The notes under the pieces were generated by a model. That model was not told the origin of the DNA. It worked only from the letters and a program-made list of their open reading frames with translations, and searched no databases. This document shows, in pieces, positions 1 through 10,190 of a stretch of DNA of 64,000 nucleotides. Origin of the DNA: Zonotrichia leucophrys gambelii (taxonomy: Eukaryota > Chordata > Aves > Passeriformes > Passerellidae); contig NC_088179.1 in assembly GCF_028769735.1 (NCBI RefSeq), forward strand, positions 11,313,950 to 11,377,949, in the 5' to 3' direction. Numbering within the stretch: the first letter of the stretch is position 1; each line of letters begins with the position of its first letter. The position numbers and the translations under genes are program-made.

Positions 1-281
1 TCCTTAATTTTGAAGCATTTTTGCATGGAAGTTGGTGCAAGCTGTTATCTCCGCACCTGTCTGGCATTTCAGGTCTCTTGGGAAGAACAGATTCTTATAT
101 CCTTATTTTTTTGCTTATGCTGATAATTGTTACTGTTTTCCTGGCAATATCTCCAGTCCTTCCCCTGATGGAGGTGTAAATCTCTTGCTTTGCATTGATG
201 AGATCCCATCCAGCTGTATTGCGGTGACTGTTACTCCTTACACCAGTGTAAAACATGATGTCATTTATTTCCATGTCCTAC
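1..281 (-). other. SLC9A9 intron, 5' part only
   Basis: The intron begins GTAGGACATGG at 281 and runs off the window. No exon, repeat or conserved-looking block is seen. The plus-strand 85-codon ORF here overlaps the exon in antisense and is not a gene. Confidence 0.85.
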
Positions 282-370
282 CTGTTTAGTTCTCATTTTG
301 GAATCTGCTGACAGGTTGTTGTAGGTGTAATGGGCCTGTGTGACTCCACAGAAAAGGACAGCAACAATAC
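282..370 (-). CDS. SLC9A9: SLC9A9 (NHE9) coding exon, about human residues 334-363; last in the window
   Basis: This 89-nt exon follows AATTCCAG. Its first two bases GT complete the Gly codon begun upstream. It reads (G)[29 protein letters not shown] and ends on CAG before GTAGGAC (phase 0). IVAVLFCG is a core membrane helix; [10 protein letters not shown] leads into a loop and is shared by NHE6, NHE7 and NHE9. Ser-Ala-Asp-Ser-Lys-Met replaces what I recall as SLDSKI in human NHE9, an ordinary loop difference. The next exon (starting near LFEFMNFLAEN in human) is expected before position 1. The acceptor is preceded by a T20 tract only 8 nt away. Confidence 0.95.
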
Positions 371-378
371 CTGGAATT

Positions 379-398
379 AAAAAAAAAAAAAAAAAAAA
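379..398 (-). repeat. A20 run (T20 in the gene sense), forming the polypyrimidine tract of an exon
   Basis: Twenty consecutive A on the plus strand equal T20 on the coding strand, ending 8 nt before the intron 3' end (371). It is both a mononucleotide microsatellite and the pyrimidine tract for the exon at 282-370. Confidence 0.97.
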
Positions 399-3300
399 GG
401 GTTAGTTGCTTCTGTTTTCTTACTTAGACTTGCAAAAGGCTGCATAAAAAACCAAATTAGTCTGTTAATAGCTTTTTATAACCAAAGAAATTTGAGATAT
501 ATGTTCTAAGGCCAATCATGCTTTCATAGCATTTCCACTGTTGTGTATTTGGAAATTCAAAGGCCGTAGAAATTTTTCTTCAATTAATACATGGTATGAT
601 CCAATCATAATCTGACAGTAATTGTAAGTGTAGGACTAACATAATTGTAACATGTAGGAATTTGGACTATTTGAAAGAATTTGGCAGGGACTGAATAGGA
701 AAGGAAAAAAAAGGTTACATTTAAATGGTTTGGGATCACTTGGTAGGGAATGACTGCAAAAGGGTAAAATCATTCCAGTCTGTGCCTGATTGTATCTTAT
801 CACAAGCAGTGTGTAACAATGTCCAGGTGAACAACAACACTGTGCTTTAAAGGGATGCTCTGGCAGGTGCAAGCTGTGCTGCCCAGAACAAGCAGGTCAG
901 TGCCTGGGGACACAGTTGTAGTCCCAGCTTGTGGAAGGTCTGCAGGGGAAGCAGGATTGTCAGGAATAATAGTAACAAATTTGTTTTATAGGGATATTTT
1001 TCAATACTGCCTTGGCCCTGGTTGTAACTCACTGGTATCACAGAGTAACATCACTGTGTGCAGTAGTGTAATCAAAGCAGCTGGTAAGATTGGGCAGAGA
1101 TAGTGCAGGAGGAACACACATAGGGAGAAAACAGAAATCCAAAACCGGTGTCCACCAGTAGCCACATGCAAATGGCCATGGAGGGAGAACGCTCTGTCTT
1201 TTTCCTAAACTTGGGGCATATCTGCACAGATAATTATTTACACAACAGCTCAGGGCTTCCTTGTGTCCACTCTGATCATTGTTCCCTGCAGACATTTTGT
1301 TAGCTTCTGAGTTCTCTTTATAGTTTAAATTTACCTGCACTGTTTCTACAGAACACTGACTCTTTAGGCAAGAGAAATTCCACTGAACTTTTAGTGTGTC
1401 TTTGTTTCTTATATTTATTTTAAGTCTGTTTTGAATTTTTTTTCCTAGCTAAACTAAGCCTTTTCTTCATGGTAAATATTGTGGGGTGTGGTGAGATTGT
1501 CATTGCTGAAATACATTCCAGAAGTTTATATTTTTGTGAGGTCTAATTGCTCTCATGAATGTGTCTAATTCTTTTTTCTCAGTAACTGGATTTGATTGTG
1601 CAGAACTGATCTGAAGAGTTTAAAAATTCTCAAGGCATTAATAATATGCACTGGGATGCTCAAACAATGACATTTCAGTTAAAAATACAGGCAAACAGTA
1701 ATGTTGCTAAGTATCACTAGCTCCAGGCTCAGTAACTGAAATGGAGATAAGAGTTTCTGATGCAGTTTCTTCTCTATTAATCATCAGGATGTCAAGTCTT
1801 GCATTTTAAAAATTGACTATTTAATTCAGCAGTGATTATAAACTGGTTTTGACTGCTAAGAAACTGTTAATTATGGGTAGTGAGGAAAACCAAGAGAGTG
1901 TCATGAAGAATAAAATGGCTTAAATCTGATTTTGCAATAAGAATAAATGAACTGAACCATGCAATTATGCAAGTGTAGAAACCAGATACCCTGTTTCCAG
2001 GGAAGACTGGAGGAATGCAGTGGAATATTCCAATTGCTACAATTGAAAGCTTAATATGTACCAGCCATGACTCTCACAATGAATAGTTCATTAAAAGGCT
2101 TGGAGAAAATTGTTTGTAATGAATATCCATAAAAATGATTACTTAAGAGTAATGATCAATTACATGCTAACTGAAAAGGAAAGAGAAGTACCTGAAGAGG
2201 CAAACACAGAACACTTTAGTTACAAGGAAAAGGCAATCTGGATTTCTTTGTAGCACTATAAAAGCTGGAATTGAAGTTAGCTGGGTAGCACAATACTGGC
2301 TGAGCAGAATGCGGCACAGAATGAGGTTGTTTTTGTGGGCTTGCTTTCACAGAGAAGCAGCTAAGAGCAGATATGGCAACACTGGGGTTGAAAACAGAAA
2401 ATATCCATTAGATGCAGGAGGCAGATAAAGCAAGGTGGACCTTTTACTTGTCCTCAGTTTCAGGCTGCTGGAGGCAGCTCAGTCATTCTTTACTTAGTGG
2501 AAAAATCAGCAATTACTGAGACAGTACTACAATTGCAGAACAAAATGCTAACTCAAAGTAAGCGGGGAATGTTTTGAGTTGAAACAGGTGGTAAGTTAAG
2601 TGCAATACAGCTCTTTGTGTTTATTAACAGATTACTGACATTTTTCTCTTAATATAAAAGATGAGACACATCACAGAAAAAATGCTTTTATCACTAGTAA
2701 ACTTTCAGCTTCAGACCAACCTCCTTTTTTTAGAAATAAAAGCCTTGCCATTTTATTTGATTTTTTTTGTAACAGAGAAATTGAGGTAGCTTGTTAGCTG
2801 TTAATACAGCTAGAGAACTTATTCTTACATTAGTTTTTACAAATATATGTAGTTGAAATGGTTATTGAGTCAAAAGGTAGTAATATAAAAAAATATAGCA
2901 ACTATATAGGAACTTGTACATTTAATAGTATTTTCCTGATAGTGGGAACCTTAAAATTATAGTGTGGGAATTAATTTACAAGTGCTCATCTGAAAATAGC
3001 TCCCATATTAGCTCTCACTAATAGACAAAATCTTCTTTCACATCATTTCACAAACATGCAAAAAGGAATGTTGGAGAAGAGCAGCGTGTGCAATGTTCTT
3101 TTAATGCAAACCTGTAAGTGAGTGGCCACAATCAAAACCTGAGAATTTGCTAATTTGAGAGATTAAACCAGACATTTTTGTCCAGCTGTCAGGTCTTTTG
3201 GTGGTAAAAAAAGGGAATTTAGAAAAAGAAAACCCCCAAACTGCTACCTTCTGGGGGAGTAAAGGAATAGGTAAAAAGTGTAGCTTCATTTCAAAAGACC

Positions 3301-6300
3301 TGTAAGGAAACCAGTTTTCATCCCAACTTAAAATTTTTCCAGAACTTCTGGGATGCCTCTCTAAAGATGAACAACATCCTGAAATCTCTCAGTAAAGCAG
3401 CAGGAACTGGTCTTTCATCAGAAGTAGGGAAATGCTTGGAAAAAGGAACAATGAGGATTGGGTAAAAGAGAAATTATTTAAATCAGATAACATTTACTTT
3501 GGAGTCATATTTATGTCAGAATCTCCACAGCATGTCCTGGGCTGCAGCTGAATGTGTGAGTGGCAGGAAATGAGACTCTGTGTGCCTCCAGTTGCTGCAG
3601 TAATGGGGCCACACACCCAGGGGCAACACCCTCCCTGTCCAGGCTGTTTGAGGGTATGGAGTGTAACTAATCATTTTCCAGATACTAAAGAAAAGATTTA
3701 AGGTTTCTTACACCAGACCTGCACCAATGCAAATCAAAGCTCGTGCTTTGTTCATGAGGCTTTTATCTCTGGAGTTATCTGAGGCTGATTTTATTTTGAA
3801 GTGACAGAAAGCAACAAGAGATGGAGCTGAGGGGATTTTTTAGGCCCTTATCTGAGCACTGGTCATTGGTATTGTACCTGGCTGCTTCAAGTGAGACCTG
3901 GGCTTCAGTGTTGTACTTTTGTAACCCCAAATGAATTTCTGAATTCAATTTCCACTGGAACTCCTATGGTGACATATAACAGCATTTATTCTGGCCATGC
4001 TAGGAGTGCTTACCCTGTTTATGCTGAACCTCTGCACTAGCAATAAGACTCCACTATCCACATTTTATGCAACAGATCTTTGGTCTCAGCTTATTGCTTT
4101 GCTATTATATGTAATTTTCTCCAAAACATACATGTTTCTTTTTTTTTCTTACTGCCTTAGAAGACTGTGCCTACAGCAGCCTCTAAATTAGCCAGACCCA
4201 AGCCCTGACTCCAGTAAGGGATTGGCAGCAGACCAGCTCAGTTGTCATCTGTCTCTGCACAGCTGGGCAAATGCCATTTTCTTATCTCTTGTTTTCCTAA
4301 TTAGGCTTAGATTCCATCCTGTGCTCCTGGGAGTGGCAGACCTTGAGCTTACAAGAGTTGTGGTCTCTTTGCTTTTGACCTGGGAGCCAAATTATCCCCT
4401 CTCCCTCGTCCCTGGCAGGAGTGTGCCTACTCTGCATGTCACAGCATGGCACCTTACTAATGAATAAAGAAAAGAAAGCCACACAGTGTAGAACTGAAAG
4501 CCCAGAATATCTTCCTTGTACAGAATAATGTCAGCTCAGTGAACTGAAGCCCAAACTGCCTTGGGCTCACAGTGCTCAGAACCGCAGAGAGAAATGTTTT
4601 GGTAGATCTCTTCTGAGAGTGTGCACAAGACCTGCTCACAGCATTTTTAAAAAGCAATGAGGTAGATGACAGATTTTAGACAAATCACAGCAAACAGATA
4701 GGAGAAGTGAACAGCATGAGGATAAATGCACTTTGTCAGCAGAATTAAAGAAAATGAAGTTGGTGACATTCATGCTTGCTATGTCCTAAATAGAAAAGTA
4801 GCACAAAATTGCCCCAGGGAGAGACCAATCTTTGGACTCGTCCTGGGCACCTCATTCATAATATGCTGCTTATTTATTTTTGGAGGAAAGGAGGAAGAGC
4901 TTTCCTGATAGATAGACTCTGCTCTCCTGTGAGCCCCTGAATAGGAAGGCAGGTGTCACAAAGGCAGAAACATCAGAAAATGTCCAGACAAGAATTGCTG
5001 AAGGTGAGGAAGGAGCAGTAATTTATTATCACGAGTTTTTTGCTTTATAATGATCAGGGCTCTGAAAACTAGTAAAGGAACAAAAATTACACTCTCCAAC
5101 AATTTTTTCCTTCAAGGTCTATTGTCTTTTTTGTCTTCATGATGCAGGTCTTTACTGTGTAAAATCAGAGAGCTCGGCTGCAATTTTGATGCCTTTACAC
5201 TGAGTTACTGTGTGATTTTGAAGCATGCACCAAATGAACACATACATACAGGTCAATTCCCATGTGCTTAAGTGTATTTCTGCAGGTAAATTAATCTCCT
5301 TTTAGCTGAGTATCTGGTCATTTCAAACAGGTGTAGATAGAGAAGGTCTAAGTGAGATGACCATTGAATGCCCATGTACATCATGAAACCTTTCTCAGAC
5401 TGAGTGATCATTCAAAATTTAGAAAATGTTGTTCATTATAAAACAAGATAAAAAGCAATTAATAAATGCAAGATATACTTTCTTGATTTATTTCAACAAG
5501 TGTTTAATTTAAATTATTTGTGATTTTTTTCATAGCCTACTAGTAAATACTATGTAATGAACTTTGCAAATGAAAACATCTCTATTAGCACTGACCTTAC
5601 TCTAGTATTCTGCTATTACAGCTTTGCTCAGCAGTCAGGAATGATATACTCCAGGGCAAATGAGAAAATGCACAAATTAGATTCTACTGTATAAGAATCA
5701 ATTTATCATGCATGTGTCACAGCTTGATGATATAGCTATAAGATTAATAACCATAGCATTAATTTATAATTTCCAGTTCCCAGTATAACAATAATTGTGT
5801 AGTCATCCCAGATTTTTATTTTGATTTGCTGGTTCAATCACATCCATTTTTCAACCAGGGTCAGGCCTATATATTGTGTGTTATATATCATGGGATATCT
5901 TGAGGCAGAGAAATGAAATATTTTCTAAAATATTGACCTGTACTACTCTCCATTAAATTTTATTTTAGAAATCTGCAAGCTAAACAAGTGAACACTACCA
6001 CCTACTTTACCCACTAAAAAAACCAGTATAGCCCATTATTTATAAATTATGAAGTACTTCAATATTACACTTCAAAAAGCTCAGAATGATTGAAGGACTG
6101 CTGTGGAAAGGATTATAAGAATAAAATTGTTTTGCAATTACATTACTTAATAGCTACAGGGAAATACCAGTCTAGTGTTAATCCTTTGAAGTTCATTTAG
6201 AAGGAATGAACAGAGAAAGCAGAATGTCCAAGGAAAAGGAAGATGAATAGAGGCATAAATGTCTAATGGAAGCAGCTGATTTTTGAAGCACGTTGACACT

Positions 6301-7689
6301 GGCAGTGTGGTGCACTGAATGCACTGGTGCAGCTGTGCCATTGCTGGGCTGAGGCTCTGCATTCTCACAGCTGCTTGTAAGGACAGGCACAGGGCTGTAA
6401 AACCAGAACCTGCACCCACTGAGACAAAGGGCAAAGCAAGAAAGCTGGGAAAGACTGGAAATTAGAGTGTGGAGTGAGAGCTGAGTGTGTCCTGGAGCAT
6501 GAGTGCCCCTTTGCTGGCTCCCCCTGCAGCAGGTGCTTTGTGTGCACACAACTGCATTTTGCACACATTTCCTCAGCATGGACATGAGAGATCAGGGCTG
6601 AACCCAAGTCTGGTGAAAATCTCTTAACCAATAGAGTATTTCTGCTGCTAAACTTGGAGTTTAAAATAGTATTTTGAAAGGAGGAGAGTTAGAACTATCT
6701 CAGAGGAAACTGAAAGACAAAAGCAACATCAAAACTGGTTAAGCCAGGCAACTAAAGGGTAATGTCAGCACAGTACTAATAAAGTACATGCAGTTATAAA
6801 ACACAGCTTTGAACTTCTGGAGCTACAAGAAAGGCCCCATGATTTTTTTCCATAATAACAGCTTCTGACAAAAGCCTTTTACAGAAATTAAGTGGCAAAG
6901 ATTTAAGTGATAAAAGTTTCAAGATTAAACTTTGCCTTCTCACCACAGTGTAATTAAACAATTTCCACATGAAACTCAGAAACCATGAAAAAATACCCAT
7001 GAAAAAATGCTAGTGACAGAACTAAAAATGCTTGGTACTTTTTATTGGAATATATATGTTGGTAAATTAATTATCTTTCCTCTGTCAGTTCCTGTTTTGT
7101 TAAGAATTAGTTAAATTTCCCAACAGTTTTCTATTTTTCCCTTAAATTGAAACTTTACTTTGGTTCCATTCTATTCCTCTTTCTCTGCCTCTGTCCACTT
7201 AGAATTCCATACCATGGCTTCCACCACCATCTGTGGTGTTCAATAATTAAGTCTTTTATTTCAGATATTTTATATATTACAGCAGAAAAGAGCAATGAAA
7301 CACTCTTCAGGGTAACTACCAGGAGAGACTCTGCTGTCCATCATCACGTTTGCGGCATGCAAAAAAGACACATGCCAATTATTTTTGTCTGGACGTAGAG
7401 TCTGTTCCTATGCCTGAGAAATGGAAATTACCTTTGGTGCAGCACCTGAGGCTCTGAAAGATATGAGTGTTTCCTTTACAAATCTACTTTTTGTGTGTAA
7501 TATATAACCAGTTGTTCAGTTGCTGAAACACAGCATCCTTGTGCTCTGTGAGGAATGCATTTTAAAACAGTCTTTACTTGGAAGTCACTGGATTAGGAAA
7601 TCTGTACCTCCAGTAAAAGGAAAGTGATCAACAATCCTCCTCCTCTGCTTGCATTTTATTGCAGTATTCATGGCACATTTTTAAGAGCT

Positions 7690-7983
7690 TGTTGAGTGTA
7701 ACCCCAGGCAGCAGCTCAGACTCTCAGAGCTGCTCACTGCCTCTCTCCCTTCTCCTTGGTGGGATGGGGAGAGAATGAGGCAAGAGCAAGAGTGAGAAAC
7801 CTTCCTGTACTTCTCCTGCTCTGGGCTCAGCTGTCCAGGCACCCTCAGCCCCTTTGCAGCTGGACTGAGGAGCAGAAAACCCCTTGGATCTGTGTAAGAG
7901 CTTCTCAGGGACCCCTGAAATATCCCAGCACCACACTAGCTACTGCGAAGAAAATTAATGCTACCCTTGCCCAAACCAGTACA
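7690..7983 (-). mobile_element. Degraded solo LTR of an avian endogenous retrovirus, with 5-bp target-site duplication
   Basis: The plus-strand text includes CTCCTTGGTGGGATGGGGAG followed by AGAATGAGGCAAG, and CTAGCTACTGCGAAG then AAAATTAATGCTACCC. From memory these match an avian LTR family whose sense strand begins TGCTGGTTTTGGCTGGGA, so the element reads on the minus strand. It begins TG and ends CA and is flanked on both sides by GAGCT (7685-7689 and 7984-7988), a 5-bp duplication as for ERVL-type elements. At 294 bp it is internally deleted compared with the second copy in the window. No retroviral genes remain. Confidence 0.82.
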
Positions 7984-8249
7984 GAGCTGTTAAGAGACAA
8001 AATGGACTTTCATTCCACCTGGTATCTGATTTTCTTGATGAAATTAATTACCACCCTTTTGTTCAGTTCATGTGCCACTGTTTTTATTCATTGGCCTGAA
8101 GAATTTGGCAGTAAACAGGATGCAAAGTTGTATAATTAGTAAGACAAAGATGCAGATATTAATACCCATTCAGAAATGGTTTGATTGTGTGGCTGATATT
8201 AAAAAAGTAACATGCTGGCTCCAGAGAACTCAGTAAAAATATAACTGTT

Positions 8250-8600
8250 GCTTTCCAAAGGCTTTGAACAATTTTGCAAACAAAGCAGCATGGGCTGCAT
8301 TACATTCCATTAAGCATTTTTCTTCTCCTGATTTTCCCTGACATTAATTAGAGCACTGGAGTTCAGAGGCGACAACCTCGAGAGCATTAAAACAATCAAG
8401 GCCATAGAAACTTTGTTCTTTTGAGTCACACTATACAATAGATTGCTGTGGAGGTAAACTATATCCATTTACAAATTTTGCCTAAACTTTGTGTGGACTT
8501 TAATGGAGGCCCTGGGTACATAATTGACTGTGATTGTACAATTTGTTTCCTGGCATTAATGAAAAAAATAATTGGATCTCACATCTTTCTACCTGTCATT
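8250..8600. promoter_or_regulatory. Candidate intronic enhancer or conserved non-coding element
   Basis: The block is rich in SOX-like (AACAATT, AACAAAG) and homeodomain-like (TTAATTAG, CATTAATGA) motifs, and contains GGCGACAACCTCGAG with two CpGs. It lies about 530 bp upstream, in gene direction, of the exon at 9133 and its intron donor. Conservation cannot be seen from one sequence, so this is an inference from motif density alone. Confidence 0.3.
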
Positions 8601-9132
8601 GGGACATGGCTGTGCCAAAATGTACATGTAAGTGCACTGAACAAGATGACTTTTTTTTTGTAAGTATAAAGGTGGATGCAACCCACCCTTAGCCCTATTC
8701 TTGGTTTACTATTGATAATTGGTGTCAATTCTTGATAATTGAGAAAAATGAGAAGGGCTCAGGATATGCAGTGTGTGCAGAGGAGCACAGGCTGGTAATC
8801 ACAGGGCACTGCCTCCTTCCTTCCTTGCCTTACTGTTATCTTTGGTCTCCTAGCTGGCCAGAAAATAAGGGGATTAATAGAGAGACATTAATAGGGATGG
8901 GATAATGCAGGGAAGAGAGACTGAGGACTTGAGCCTGATCTATTATGTCTTTGTCTGGAAGAATTATTCCCTGTCACTACAGAATTGTTCTTAAAGACGA
9001 AACAACCTCCAATATAGCAACAGGCTTTTAGGAGCTTTAGATATGATGTCATGCCTAAAATAAACCATGCATTTTACCCACACTAGAGGCATAATACAAA
9101 ATTGCTTTTATTTCATTAAATGCAATACTTAC

Positions 9133-9238
9133 CTGTAAGCCCAGCAGCTTCTGCTGATAAGAAGGCACTCCAGGATAGGAGGAAAAACAGACCTGTCTCC
9201 AACATAGGAAACTCACACAGCTTTGTGAATTTGGTCAA
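9133..9238 (-). CDS. SLC9A9: SLC9A9 (NHE9) coding exon following the AT-AC intron, about human residues 299-333
   Basis: This 106-nt exon starts directly after an intron ending in AC (TTTTAGCAC then TTGACC). It reads [35 protein letters not shown] and ends ACA G before GTAAGT (phase 1). The join ...VVTAL + [10 protein letters not shown] gives the NHE9 sequence without gap or insertion, which fixes both ends of the AT-AC intron. The stretch [20 protein letters not shown] is a membrane helix with acidic residues. In NHE6 I recall [19 protein letters not shown], so [12 protein letters not shown] marks NHE9. It is separated from the next exon upstream by only 813 bp, the shortest intron in the window. 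Confidence 0.96.
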
Positions 9239-9251
9239 GTGCTAAAAGATT

Positions 9252-9260
9252 ACTAAGGAA
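9252..9260 (-). promoter_or_regulatory. Probable U12 branch site TTCCTTAGT
   Basis: Eight of nine bases match TTCCTTRAY; the eighth position is G instead of A, so the A at 9254 is the likely branch base. It lies 15 nt from the terminal AC of the intron. Confidence 0.8.
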
Positions 9261-10042
9261 AAATAAAAACCCAACTGTTTTGTAAGCTAAAATCACCCCC
9301 AATCTGAGAAAGGATGAAAGAAAGAAAGCAAGCTCCCCACCATACTCATCTAAACATTGAATTTGGGAAGAACTGCACAGCTTCTGACTTATCTCAAGGA
9401 GCAAAATCCAGAACAGATCTTAAAGTCAGCTATTTTAAATACTTTTGTGGAGTTTGAAATAATGCCTAGTTGGTTGCATTTGATATTCTATTTCCTAGAA
9501 AAAAGGAAAAGGAAGTAATTTTGTCCAGTTTTATAAACAAACTGGCATTTGTTTACATTTGTGTGAATGCAAGAAAGATCAAAATCACTGATCTTTCTAC
9601 AGTAGCATTTTATATGAGCTGCAAAACACAAGAAAAAATGCAGGGCAACAGAAATTTCCAGCTTAGTTAAACTGATGGGCTTGTTGGTCACACTGACACG
9701 GTGTAGTGTTACCCTTGTAGTTTTGTATAATTGCTGCTAGCCTGGAGCTCGTAAATAAGTTCCTGTTCTTAAAAAATTAATGTTTGAGCCTCAATATACT
9801 TCAAAAAACTTTCCTTAAAATACAATTCTTTGCAAATAGGGTGATAAAGGCCAGAGTCCTACCTAATGAAGAAATTTGTAGATTCTGATAAATGACATTT
9901 CCTGTCAATTTATGATTTTATCTGTTTGTTTACAAACACTTGAGCCTCGAGTGAAAAGCTTCAGGCTCAAACTAAAGATGGTCACTCAGATATGGCATAT
10001 TTTTTCCAATATATATAGATTTGCTCCCTGAAAACAAACCAT

Positions 10043-10051
10043 AAAGGATAT
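10043..10051 (-). promoter_or_regulatory. U12-type 5' splice site ATATCCTTT
   Basis: The nine bases directly after the TTA Leu codon match the U12 AT-AC donor consensus at every position. A U2-type GTTTGT lies 12 nt further in, at 10039-10034. Confidence 0.93.
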
Positions 10052-10190
10052 TAAAGCTGTGACAACAGCATAAGAAGATCCCATGGCAAATGATCCAGCA
10101 AAGATCCCCAGAAAATTTCCCACTGACTGGAAGAAAGCTGCAGCATCAAAAGCATTAGGATTCTCCTTGGGACTGTAAATGGATATAGAG
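10052..10190 (-). CDS. SLC9A9: SLC9A9 (NHE9) coding exon ending at the AT-AC intron, about human residues 252-298
   Basis: This 139-nt exon follows TTCTTTTCAG. Its first base C joins CA of the previous exon to give His (Tyr in human, from memory). It reads [20 protein letters not shown], then [20 protein letters not shown] and AVVTAL, ending exactly on a TTA Leu codon (phase 0). The segment [15 protein letters not shown] separates NHE9 from NHE6/NHE7, where I recall a different sequence. The second half is a small-residue-rich membrane helix ([11 protein letters not shown]). The exon ends without a GT at the expected place: the next bases are ATATCCTTT, the consensus 5' splice site of U12-type AT-AC introns. 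Reading on to the nearest GT would add four residues, ISFM, that are absent from the family as I know it. Confidence 0.96.

Larger units (their letters stand above)
371..9132 (-). other. SLC9A9 intron, 8,762 bp
   Basis: The intron starts GTAAGT at 9132 and ends AATTCCAG at 371. It holds the T20 tract beside the acceptor, a 294-bp solo LTR at 7690-7983, and an AT-rich, transcription-factor-site-rich block at about 8250-8600. The rest is ordinary AT-rich intron with no exon or recognisable repeat. Confidence 0.9.
9239..10051 (-). other. SLC9A9: U12-type AT-AC intron of SLC9A9
   Basis: The intron runs from 10051 down to 9239, 813 bp. Its 5' end is ATATCCTTT, a perfect match to the minor-spliceosome donor. 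Its 3' end is AC. At 9260-9252 the minus strand reads TTCCTTAGT, eight of nine positions matching the U12 branch-site consensus TTCCTTRAY, with the candidate branch A at 9254, 15 nt before the end; that spacing is normal for U12 introns. Removing these bases restores the NHE9 protein exactly. U12 introns are spliced by U11/U12/U4atac/U6atac and are often slow and conserved in position. I recall U12 introns being reported in NHE-family genes but cannot confirm this one. Confidence 0.93.

Noticed and set aside
10034..10051. GTTTGT as the normal donor of the exon at 10052-10190
   Set aside because: It would add ISFM, and a matching AG end adds His, none of which is in the family; the perfect U12 AT-AC signals fit instead. 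Kept only as a possible variant.
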